A stretch of DNA of 64,000 nucleotides from Slackia sp. ZJ119 (GTDB lineage Bacteria; Actinomycetota; Coriobacteriia; Coriobacteriales; Eggerthellaceae), in contig NZ_JAAKEN010000008.1 in NCBI RefSeq assembly GCF_011039175.1, positions 78,333 to 142,332 of the forward strand, read 5' to 3'. The notes below the pieces were generated by a model. That model saw only the letters and a program-made list of their open reading frames with translations, did not search any database and was not told where the DNA came from. Numbering within the stretch: position 1 is the first letter of the stretch; each line of letters opens with the position of its first letter. A program made the position numbers and the translations under genes. Shown here piece after piece: positions 36,421-43,295 of this stretch.

Positions 36421-36500
36421 GGCATGAACGAGGGCGGCGCTTCTGGCGGGGCCAGGGCTCCAAGGAGGCGCCGCCGGCTTCCCCGCTTTCATGGCATTCC

Positions 36501-36530
36501 GCAAATCCGGCCCTCCGGGGCCGGATTTGC
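36501..36530 (+). terminator. Perfect hairpin after the giant gene
   Basis: A 13-bp perfect stem (36501-36513 with 36518-36530) and a 4-base loop lie 80 bases after the stop. No T-tract follows, so it is either a non-canonical terminator or an mRNA 3'-end stabiliser. A weaker 8-bp GC stem (36433-36440 with 36468-36475) precedes it. Confidence 0.6.
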
Positions 36531-36587
36531 AGGAATAGGGGCCGCAAGGCCGAAAACGTAGAACCGGCGAAGAGAAAGGCAAGCGCT

Positions 36588-36893
36588 GTGAATGCACTGG
36601 AGCGAACCCCCGAGGAAAGAATGGCCGCGCTGAACAAGGCTATGGAAGCGCGCAAGAAGCGCCAGGCCGTCAAGGAGCAGCTGCGCGACGGGTCGGTGAC
36701 GCTGGTCGAACTGCTCGACTCCGACGACGAGGCCGTGCGCAAGATGCGGATCGTCGATGCGCTCATGAGCGTCCCCTACATCGGCAAGGGGAAGACCGAG
36801 CGCATCATGGAGGAAGCATGCATCTCCGAGAAGAAGCGCGTCGGCGGTCTGGGAAAACGCCAGCGCGAATACCTCCTCGAGCGCTTTAGCTAG
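36588..36893 (+). CDS. mihF: Integration host factor, actinobacterial type (mIHF)
   Basis: This 101-residue basic protein starts at a GTG with a purine-rich RBS (agagaaagg) about 9 bases upstream. The N-terminal helix is rich in Arg, Lys and Glu. The C-terminal half (VPYIGKGKTERIMEEA followed by KRVGGLGKRQREYLLERF) is the helix-two-turn-helix DNA-binding signature of mIHF. In this family the protein bends DNA, compacts the nucleoid and, in mycobacteria, supports phage integration and is essential. It stands alone between hairpins, and no partner gene (for example gmk) follows it here. Length and composition are normal for the family. The identification is firm; its local targets are unknown. 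Confidence 0.92.
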   Translation: MNALERTPEERMAALNKAMEARKKRQAVKEQLRDGSVTLVELLDSDDEAVRKMRIVDALMSVPYIGKGKTERIMEEACISEKKRVGGLGKRQREYLLERFS

Positions 36894-36903
36894 GAGTTCC
36901 AGA

Positions 36904-36998
36904 GCGTGACAGAGGGAGCGTAGCGCGTGACAGAGGGACGGGGGATTCGTCAGGCCGGCTCGCCGGGCGGACGAATAACCCGTCCCTCTGTCACGCGC
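36904..36998. repeat. REP-like long inverted repeat
   Basis: A 20-bp perfect inverted repeat (36923-36942 with 36979-36998, core GTGACAGAGGGACGGG) encloses a second 7-bp stem (36945-36951 with 36970-36976). A truncated direct copy of the arm starts at 36904. The form is that of a REP or miniature palindromic element. No transposase is visible nearby. Confidence 0.75.
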
Positions 36999-37420
36999 GG
37001 AGGATGCAAGAGCAAGAGGGGAGAGCTGGGCGGCGGCTGCCAGACGAGAAGAGCGCCGCCGCCGAAACCAGCTTCAAGAATCGTCAACGGGTCGGAAAGA
37101 GGTTCAAAAGGAGGAGGAGAGGAGGAGAGAAGGGCCATCCCCGTTGACAAGACCCAGCATAGGGCAACCGTCCGGGCCGCACAAGCGAATTCCCCCAAAT
37201 GTTACCTTCGGGTTACTTTTGCCGGGCGAACGGTCGACGTCCCTTCGTCGACGAGCGTTCGCCCGGGAAGGCATGTACGAAGTGCGGCACCTGCGCGAGG
37301 AGGCGGCCGTTTTCTTTCTGGGCTTTTTGAGCGACTGCGCCGGCGCGGTTGACGTCGGCGCAGTCGATTTCGAGGGCTCGGCCGTCCCGGTGCGCATTCT
37401 GATGCTATTTTGGTAGCATT
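36999..37420. other. Non-coding stretch with two strong hairpins
   Basis: No convincing gene is seen here. One hairpin pairs 37222-37239 with 37246-37266 (18 bp, interrupted by a 3-base bulge). Another pairs 37333-37342 with 37356-37365 (10 bp). The second lies 56 bases past the ferredoxin stop on the minus strand and may end that transcript, although no U-tract follows. Confidence 0.5.
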
Positions 37421-37654
37421 TCAAGCGAACCATATCGCCGTCGTCGGCGTGGACAAGGCGTTTCGCGGGCAAGCCGAAACGCATTTCCAACAGCCGACGC
37501 AAAGGCCTGGGCGGGCGATCCTCACTTTCGCGAGCCGGACCTCGAAAACCCCCATGGGACAGCTTCTGCAACAAAGCGCACATTCCATGCAACGCGCCTT
37601 GTCGATTTGAACCTGTCCCCCGAAGTCTTGCCTGTTTCGCAACGGCCCGCACAT
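37421..37654 (-). CDS. Small 2[4Fe-4S] ferredoxin-type protein
   Basis: The 77-residue frame contains two complete cluster motifs of the form C-x2-C-x2-C-x3-C-P: CMECALCCRSCP and CVGCWKCVSACP, about 30 residues apart as in bacterial 2[4Fe-4S] ferredoxins. It should be a soluble electron carrier. The ATG at 37652-37654 has AAAGGG just upstream. It lies 130 bp downstream of the molybdopterin enzyme on the same strand, with a palindrome between, and could be that enzyme's electron donor (inference). The N-terminal 20 residues look unlike a ferredoxin and partly resemble the neighbouring palindromic repeat (GGGACAGG), so the true start could be internal or the gene could be a fragment. Confidence 0.7.
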   Translation of the reverse strand: MCGPLRNRQDFGGQVQIDKARCMECALCCRSCPMGVFEVRLAKVRIARPGLCVGCWKCVSACPRNALSTPTTAIWFA

Positions 37655-37674
37655 ACGACCCTTTCATCACGACA

Positions 37675-37719
37675 GGGACAGAGGTAGTCCTGAATCGGCG
37701 TCAAGACTACCCCTGTCCC
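37675..37719. repeat. Palindrome between the molybdoenzyme and ferredoxin genes
   Basis: Arms of 15 bp (37675-37689 and 37705-37719) pair with one mismatch around a 15-base loop. The arm core GGGACAGAGG resembles the core of the repeat at 36923-36998, so both may belong to one repeat family. It could also act as an attenuator or terminator for the minus-strand transcript. Confidence 0.65.
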
Positions 37720-37784
37720 ACTTAATCTAAATCAGCGTTTCCCCAGGTGAATCATGCCTTGGCGAAAGAAGGAAAACCAGGCGA

Positions 37785-40475
37785 TCACATCCGGGCCAAC
37801 TCGGCGGACCCCAGCTTGTCGAACTCTTGGACAAAGTGGTTTTGGGGGTTCTTGAAGTCATCGGGCATGACGGTCTGGTCGGTGCGGTCTGCGGCGTCGA
37901 TGCACGGATACACGCGGCACAAAAGCCCGCGGGCCCACCAGTTGCCGGTCATCGGATCGAGGCCGTCCGCGTCGTCAGGCGTGAGCACGTTGGCGTTCGA
38001 CTCGAACACGCCTTGGCTCCAGGGCTCTTCCGCAGGCAGCTCGGGGAACCACCAGCTCGCCTGCGCCAGCACGACGCCGGGCTTGATGCCCTGGTCGACC
38101 TGGGCCTTCATGCGAATGCGGCCGCGACGCGTCTCAATCCAAACCCAATCGCCCTGGCGAATGCCGCGAGCGCGAGCGTCCTCGATGTGGATGTGCAGCG
38201 GAGGCCACGGCTGGGTGGAGCGGGTGCCTTGGCCGGGAACGCGGTTCTCGGAGTGGTACAGCGTCGAGTTGCGGCCGCCCGTGGTCAGGCGCAGGTCGTA
38301 CTTCTCCATGAGCTCGGGCGTGCGCTCGGGGCTCTCGTAGGGGTGCACGTAGTCCGGAATCGGATCGTAGCCCAGATCCTGCATGACCGTCGGGAACACT
38401 TCGGCCAAGCGCGACGGCGTGGCGAAGCCGCGGGTCTGCCCGTTGTGCAGCTTTTCGGCGTACTTGTAGAAGTGCGTGGGGCCGGGGAAGTAGGTGCCGG
38501 TCTGGCAGGCGGTGTCCCAGTCGAGGCCGGGGGTTCGCTCGATGCGGGACTTGCATGCTTCCTCATAGGTCTCCCACGGCCAGTATTCCTCCTGGCCCAG
38601 ACGGCAGCCGAGGTTCCTGAACACGTACCAGTCCTCGTGGCGGTCGCCGAGCGGGGTGGAGGCGCGATCGCCGTAGAGCGAGAAGTCGTTGGCGTCCTCG
38701 CCCGGCCCTGCAAACGGGCGCTCCAGCGGGTCGCACGCCGGCAGGATGTAGTCGGCAAGAGCCGCGGACGGCGTCTTCCAATACTCCATGACCACGTAGA
38801 GCTTCAGCTTCTTGAGCGCTTCATACACGCGCTTGGTGTTCGGCGCCCAAGCAAGAGGATTGGAGCCCCAGGAGATCATCACGGTAACGGGATACGGATC
38901 GCCTTCCTCGATGGCCTTCCAGCACGCCTGCGTGTTGCCCAAAAGCTGGTGCACCTGCGGGCGCGGAATGCCGTACATCTTCTCGTAGCATGTGCCGATG
39001 GCCTCGAAGCCGGGCCAGCCCATGATTTTGTAGTCGTTCCCCAGGAGCTTTGCGCGGCTTTCGGGCGTGACCCGGTCGGCCAGCTCGAGCTCGCAGTCGC
39101 GCACGGGGAACGTCTTGACGCCGGTCTCGTCGGGCAGCGGCCCCGGCTCGCCGATGTATTCGCCGCCCGGGTTGTCGATGTTGCCGGTGATGATGCGCAG
39201 GATGGTTTTGGCGACGCAGCAGTTCGTGGCGTTGTCGCCCGCCTGGTCGCCGCCGCCAAGGCCCCAGCTGATGTAGGCGGGGCCGTTCGTGGCATAGGTG
39301 CGGGCGGAATCGAGGATCTTGTCCACGCGCACGCCGATCATGGGCGCGACTTTCTCGGCAGGGTAGTGGGATGCGCGTTCGGTGATGGCGTCGAACGCGG
39401 TATAGCACTCGACGACGGAGCCGTCGGCCATGGAGACCTCGAAGGTGCCGCGCAGCACGCGCTCGACGTCGGCGTCGGCGTCCTTCCAGTAGCAGATGTC
39501 GGAGTTCCACACTTCGGGCTTGCCGGTCTTGGCGTTCCAGGCCACAAAGTTGTCGTGGCTGCCGCCTTCGAAGAGCTCGTCTTCGTGCAGCATGTAGTTG
39601 TCGGACTTGCGCACCAAGAAGATGCCGTTCGTCCAGTTCGTGCAGAACTCTTCGTCGTACAAGTCTTCTTTGATGATCGTGTCGATCCAAGAGAGTGCGA
39701 GCGCCGCATCGGTGCCCGGGTAGAGGTTGACCCACGTGTCGGCCTGAAGCGACTGCGTGGTGCACACAGGGTCGATCTGAATGAGGCGCGGCTGCTGGTC
39801 GGCGGGACGGTTCGGGCTCAGCGCCATCTTCATGCCGCGCCACAGCGGCGATTGCGGACCGTAGGACTCCGACGAGCGCTTGCCCCAGGTGACGAACGTT
39901 CTCGTGTCCTGCGGGCTGACGGGGTAGGGGCCTTCCACGGGCCAGCCGACCATGGCCATGTTCACCGTGTAGTTCCAGCACCAGCACACTTGACCGGGAT
40001 CGATAAGGTTGCCGGGGTTGCCGAAGAGGTTCGAGAAGCGAGAACGCGCCCACAGATGGTCGGAGCGGTAGGTTCCTTCAGAAACCACCAGCGTCTCCGG
40101 GCCGTACTCGTCTTTCAGCTCCTGCAGCTTCTCTGCGATCTCGTCGAGCGCCTGCTCATAGGGGATTTCTTCCCACTTGTCCTCGCCCTTCTTGCCGACG
40201 CGCTTGAGCGCATGGTTGATGCGCTTGGGGTGGTAGTGCATCTTGATGGCGTTGATGCCCCCCTCGCCCATGCGGTCGCACAGCACGACGCCGTTGCGCT
40301 TGTTTCCGCGAATCTCAACGATCTCGTCGGTGTCAAGGTCGACGCCGACGCAAATGCTGCAATTCATATGGCAATAGTGGCAGATGGCGTATCTCCATCT
40401 CACGTTGTTCTCGTCGACATAGCCGTTGGGCATGTCGTCAGGAAGCTCGACTTCCTTCTTGGCTTCTTTCGCCAT
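37785..40475 (-). CDS. Molybdopterin (bis-MGD) oxidoreductase, soluble acetylene hydratase/catechol dehydroxylase-like branch
   Basis: This is an 896-residue catalytic subunit of the DMSO reductase superfamily. The start chosen is the ATG at 40475 (MAKEAKK), preceded by GGAGAG; a GTG 14 codons upstream has no RBS. The N terminus has a [4Fe-4S] site, Cys32, Cys35, Cys39 and Cys66 (CHYCHMNC), with no Tat or Sec signal, so the enzyme should be cytoplasmic. A CWCWN segment (Cys164, Cys166) lies where the superfamily places its metal ligand. The C-terminal part (HIHIEDARARG and following) is the dinucleotide-binding domain. No integral-membrane or separate FeS subunit is present; the downstream ferredoxin is the only local electron carrier. 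The divergent TetR gene suggests substrate induction. In Eggerthellaceae, related enzymes remove hydroxyls from catechols; the substrate here cannot be read from the sequence. Confidence 0.88.
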   Translation of the reverse strand: MAKEAKKEVELPDDMPNGYVDENNVRWRYAICHYCHMNCSICVGVDLDTDEIVEIRGNKRNGVVLCDRMGEGGINAIKMHYHPKRINHALKRVGKKGEDKWEEIPYEQALDEIAEKLQELKDEYGPETLVVSEGTYRSDHLWARSRFSNLFGNPGNLIDPGQVCWCWNYTVNMAMVGWPVEGPYPVSPQDTRTFVTWGKRSSESYGPQSPLWRGMKMALSPNRPADQQPRLIQIDPVCTTQSLQADTWVNLYPGTDAALALSWIDTIIKEDLYDEEFCTNWTNGIFLVRKSDNYMLHEDELFEGGSHDNFVAWNAKTGKPEVWNSDICYWKDADADVERVLRGTFEVSMADGSVVECYTAFDAITERASHYPAEKVAPMIGVRVDKILDSARTYATNGPAYISWGLGGGDQAGDNATNCCVAKTILRIITGNIDNPGGEYIGEPGPLPDETGVKTFPVRDCELELADRVTPESRAKLLGNDYKIMGWPGFEAIGTCYEKMYGIPRPQVHQLLGNTQACWKAIEEGDPYPVTVMISWGSNPLAWAPNTKRVYEALKKLKLYVVMEYWKTPSAALADYILPACDPLERPFAGPGEDANDFSLYGDRASTPLGDRHEDWYVFRNLGCRLGQEEYWPWETYEEACKSRIERTPGLDWDTACQTGTYFPGPTHFYKYAEKLHNGQTRGFATPSRLAEVFPTVMQDLGYDPIPDYVHPYESPERTPELMEKYDLRLTTGGRNSTLYHSENRVPGQGTRSTQPWPPLHIHIEDARARGIRQGDWVWIETRRGRIRMKAQVDQGIKPGVVLAQASWWFPELPAEEPWSQGVFESNANVLTPDDADGLDPMTGNWWARGLLCRVYPCIDAADRTDQTVMPDDFKNPQNHFVQEFDKLGSAELARM

Positions 40476-40621
40476 GATCTCTCCAATCGTCCTGTGGCTG
40501 GGCAAAGAGGTGCGCACTCTTCTCGGGAGGCGCCGATCCGTTTCGCCGGCCCTGTTCAGACGGCTTTCGTTGGCGTTTCCCTGGCGGCTTCAATTCTGCG
40601 TGCCTGTCGGCTTGAATCCAA

Positions 40622-40673
40622 TTGACGCGGCTGTCAAGATGTCACACAATGTGACAATATTGATACGGTGTCA
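40622..40673. promoter_or_regulatory. Probable TetR operator in the divergent promoter region
   Basis: A perfect 17-bp palindrome, TGTCACACAATGTGACA (40640-40656), is followed by a related 13-bp imperfect one (40661-40673). Both lie just upstream of the TetR gene and face the molybdoenzyme. A weak plus-strand promoter fits across the first (TTGACG at 40622, CACAAT at 40645, 17-bp spacing). A TTGACA on the minus strand (40632-40637) abuts the operator. Confidence 0.7.
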
Positions 40674-40696
40674 TATTCTGCTCGGAAGAAGGTGCC

Positions 40697-41275
40697 ATGA
40701 GCTGGCGTCAAGACGCTCTTCGCAAGCGCGTGTTCGAGGCTGCAGAGGAATTGCTTGCCGATCGGAGCTTTTCAGACCTTTCCGTAACGGACATTTGCGC
40801 TGCCGCCGATATATCTCGGCAGACGTTTTATCGCTACTTCAAGGACAAGTACGACATTCTCCAGTGGCATTTCGTCACTGGCGTCGGGCAATACCTTTTC
40901 GAAGTGGGCAGAACCCTGAACTGGCACGACGCGACGCTGCTTTCCATTCGAGAGATCATGGACCACAAGGTGATCTATATGGCGGCCTACCAGCAAAGCC
41001 GCGGCTATCAATCGATAAGCGCATTCGGGCACCGCGCCGTGAGGGACAACCTCGTTGAGACGCTCGTGACATACAAAGGCGTCGAGATTTCCGACAGCCT
41101 GGACTTTCAGATTCGGTTTTTCGCCGAGGCGACGCTCAACGTGTTCACGAACTGGGGCAAAAAGGGGATGAACATCCCCGCCGAGCCGTTTGCGACCTAC
41201 CTGTGCGAATGCGTCCCTCACGGCCTGTTCAAGCTGCTGAACAAGCCTTCGGAATCGGTCGGTGAAGTGGGTTGA
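40697..41275 (+). CDS. TetR/AcrR-family transcriptional regulator
   Basis: The 192-residue protein has the N-terminal TetR helix-turn-helix (VTDICAAADISRQTFYRYF, about residues 28-46) and a divergent ligand-binding C-terminal domain of about 120 residues. The ATG follows AGAAGG at a normal distance. It is divergent from the molybdoenzyme with a 221-bp shared region carrying palindromes, so it most likely represses that gene and itself and is released by the enzyme's substrate or a related compound (inference). Length is usual for the family. Confidence 0.92.
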   Translation: MSWRQDALRKRVFEAAEELLADRSFSDLSVTDICAAADISRQTFYRYFKDKYDILQWHFVTGVGQYLFEVGRTLNWHDATLLSIREIMDHKVIYMAAYQQSRGYQSISAFGHRAVRDNLVETLVTYKGVEISDSLDFQIRFFAEATLNVFTNWGKKGMNIPAEPFATYLCECVPHGLFKLLNKPSESVGEVG

Positions 41276-42446
41276 TCATCGCTTTGAGGCGGCGCCGTTT
41301 GAAGGCGTCGAGGGCGGGCGTCATGGGGGGGGGCCGTGTCAAAGCGAAAAGACGTTGTGCAACGCAGGGTCCACCATCACGCTGGGCGAGAGACGGCCGT
41401 GGAGGGCCTTGCAGGGCACCGCTGAAGCTTCGGGTTGGCGCATGTGGCCAGCGAACGCCCTTGCAGGGGCGTTGGAAGCTTCTGCGCGGGCAGCAAACGT
41501 TCTTGGTTGGCGCCAGGGCTTTCGGTTTGCGCCGGGAAAAGTGAAGATTTTGTGTACTGGAGATTATCGAGGCGCTTTTCTGCAGTTTCCGCATCATTTT
41601 GCCGTTCAACCGTGCTGCCTGGAGACAAAATTAGGCATATATGCGCTCAAAATGTACCATTAGTAACGTTACTGAGAGTATAAAAGCGCTCATTGCTGCC
41701 ATTTCGGCCCAATATCTGGCGAAAAAGATGCGAAGGCGGCCGAAATACGGCTCAAAAATCTCTAGTACATAATTTCTACATATTAGGATGACGAAGATTG
41801 GGGGGACGCTCATGCGAAGCCGTCGTGCTTCGCTGCGGAAGCCCCAACGCCCCTTGGAGCTTCCAGTGCCCCGCTTCGACGTTCCCCCGGAACCTCTGGG
41901 GGAGACGCTGGTAAAAGCTGCCGGCTCTGCGCAGGTGAGGTGGCGACTGGGGCTTCAGACCTCGTTTGCGCACGTCATGCACACGCAGGCAAGCCTGGTG
42001 TTTCTGCAGGGAGCCGCCATGTTGATGATATGATAATCCCAGCTTATCAGCCTGTACTAGGAAACCATAATGGATAGGCAGACCGCTGGAGTTGGTCGGT
42101 GTTTCCCTGAAATGCAAGCAAAACTATGCGCAGCAAACGGGCAGACCGACTGCGTGCTTCTCCGACCTCGGCGGAATCGACGGGCGGTTGCGCAAACGCT
42201 TCGAGGAAGTTTTGATGCGGCTTCGTCAGACCATTGAGCGCCGGGGCGCAGACGTCATGCTCGAAAGCGCCATCGCGTCCTTGGTTTCCTATTCTATGTC
42301 GATATCGCTGATCTTATGAAAATCTGGAACTTTTTCCGAAAAAATGAGCAGTGATTTCTATAGAGGCCCGTTTTTGGGTCTTGGCCGGCCACCGTGCGTG
42401 TGCACGGAAAGGGCGAGCCACGTGCGGCGCAAAGAAAGGAGCGCCC
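41276..42446. other. Long intergenic region, no firm gene
   Basis: Reading frames here lack ribosome-binding sites and family features. The part up to about 41560 has imperfect repeats of a CTTGCAGGG...GAAGCTTC pattern. 41662-41783 is an interspersed element listed separately. A weak plus-strand frame (42092-42319, TTG start, ending RRGADVMLESAIASLVSY) could be a decayed gene, but nothing supports its expression. Confidence 0.5.
41662..41783. repeat. Interspersed intergenic element, copy 1
   Basis: The 34 bases at 41750-41783 match 63506-63539 at 27 positions, ending in the shared TTTCTACATAT. Upstream similarity continues patchily through GCGAAAAAGATGCG. A palindrome (AGTAACGTTACT, 41662-41673) lies about 80 bases before the conserved tail, as another does in copy 2. 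On the minus strand both copies read a similar peptide (ICRNYVLEIFE here, ICRKCVLEILE in copy 2). Confidence 0.6.
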
Positions 42447-42701
42447 ATGAAGTATCAGCACATTCTCAGGTCGAACAGGCAAAAAGAGATCTCGGCGGCC
42501 TTGTTCGCGTCCCGAATGTCGTTCCTCCTGGTCGGGGATCACCTCACCAATGCCCAGGACGTTGTGGAAGCGCTCGCTGAGGCCATTATCGACTGGGGTG
42601 ATCCTGTCCTCAGCGACGCGTTCGACAAGGAGGTCGAGCTCGTGCGCTTCAGTCCGCCTGACACGCTCGGCGAGCCGGCGAACACCTACTACCGCAACTG
42701 A
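42447..42701 (+). CDS. Small protein of unknown function
   Basis: The 84-residue frame starts at an ATG preceded by AAAGAAAGGAG, a strong RBS. The protein is acidic and probably alpha/beta (LVGDHLTNAQDVVEALAEAIIDW), with no membrane segment or signal peptide. I do not recognise a family. It is convergent with the minus-strand pair at 42783-44478 and not clearly part of any operon. The good RBS and normal amino-acid mix support a real gene. Confidence 0.65.
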   Translation: MKYQHILRSNRQKEISAALFASRMSFLLVGDHLTNAQDVVEALAEAIIDWGDPVLSDAFDKEVELVRFSPPDTLGEPANTYYRN

Positions 42702-42782
42702 TGCAAGCTGGGCAAGATTCAGAGGATAGGCAGCGCGGTCCCCGTCGCATATCTTCTGTCTGTCTGGCTTATCGAGAGAACC

Positions 42783-43295
42783 TTAGGCGGCGCGCTTGAT
42801 ATTCGGCAATGTGATGTTGGTTTTGCCGCCGAGCACAGTTATCAAAGCGCCAGTCGCGAAAACAGATACGGCAACGGCGATTCGGGCAACATTGATGAGG
42901 AATCGCTTATTGTCCGCATCGATTTCTCGCATCAGCTGGACGACCTGGATCGACTTGTCGATGAGGTGTTCGCGCTCCTCGAACGTTAGCTCGCCCTTTG
43001 CAAGTTCGCGTTGGACAGAATCGTTTATGACGGAGCAGGCTGCAAGGCAGGTCTTGGTGCCGACGTCGCTGCCTTCCAGGCACTTGGCGATAGTCTCTTT
43101 GCAGCGCCCGGTTATCTCGATCATGGCTGAGGCGAAATCCGGGAACTGCTCGAGCGCCTTTTTGGCCACTTCGGGATCGATTTCGGGCAGAGCCGATACG
43201 AAGCTGACCAGCTTGTCTTTCGACATGTGTCGGAACGAGGGAATATCGAGAAGTTTGAGCAAGTCTTTTTCGCTTATCTGTCGCTTAGGCCTCAT
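42783..43295 (-). CDS. One-TM protein of unknown function, coupled to the WYL regulator
   Basis: The 170-residue protein is helical and charged for its first 130 residues, then has one hydrophobic helix (about residues 133-156, NVARIAVAVSVFATGALITV) and a short basic tail, suggesting a tail-anchored membrane protein with a cytoplasmic head. Its ATG overlaps the stop of the WYL gene by 11 bases, so translation is probably coupled and the two proteins are made together. It has four Cys between residues 65 and 87 (GRCKETIAKC, TCLAAC). I do not recognise a family. Its link to the regulator suggests a role in the neighbouring island. Confidence 0.8.
   Translation of the reverse strand: MRPKRQISEKDLLKLLDIPSFRHMSKDKLVSFVSALPEIDPEVAKKALEQFPDFASAMIEITGRCKETIAKCLEGSDVGTKTCLAACSVINDSVQRELAKGELTFEEREHLIDKSIQVVQLMREIDADNKRFLINVARIAVAVSVFATGALITVLGGKTNITLPNIKRAA

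Larger units (their letters stand above)
30271..36270 (+). repeat. C-terminal diverged domains of the giant protein
   Basis: Four domain starts are visible: 30271 (GYVWEDRDGDG, A-like by order), 32185 (GRIWDDLDADG), 34771 (GTVWEDERDDN) and 35437 (GMIWDDAPEGNG). The A-B-C-D order breaks down after the first; the last three resemble each other (LTRYWFDV, LERYWYDV) more than the canonical types. Helical inserts sharing the signature LQNAP followed by an aromatic-rich helix occur near 32515 and 34300. The final unit runs into a Pro/Asp-rich linker before the sorting signal. Confidence 0.7.

Noticed and set aside
14188..36597. A 7,469-codon open frame antisense to the giant gene
   Set aside because: It is in register with the sense codons and is open only because the real gene avoids TTA, CTA and TCA. 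Its translation is Arg/Val/His-rich without domains, and no RBS or promoter is seen.
37104..37670. A 188-codon minus-strand frame overlapping the ferredoxin
   Set aside because: It runs in a different frame through the two Cys motifs and has Arg-rich non-protein-like sequence; the 77-residue ferredoxin frame is far better supported.
37827..40625. A 932-codon plus-strand frame opposite the molybdoenzyme
   Set aside because: The minus-strand frame has clear Cys and cofactor motifs; the plus-strand product has none and is a GC-bias shadow.
41262..41663. A 133-codon frame after the TetR gene
   Set aside because: It overlaps the TetR end, has no RBS and runs into the interspersed repeat.
41276..42446. 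Possible tRNA or attachment site at the island's left edge
   Set aside because: No cloverleaf or CCA-type end could be built, and no integrase gene is present in the window.
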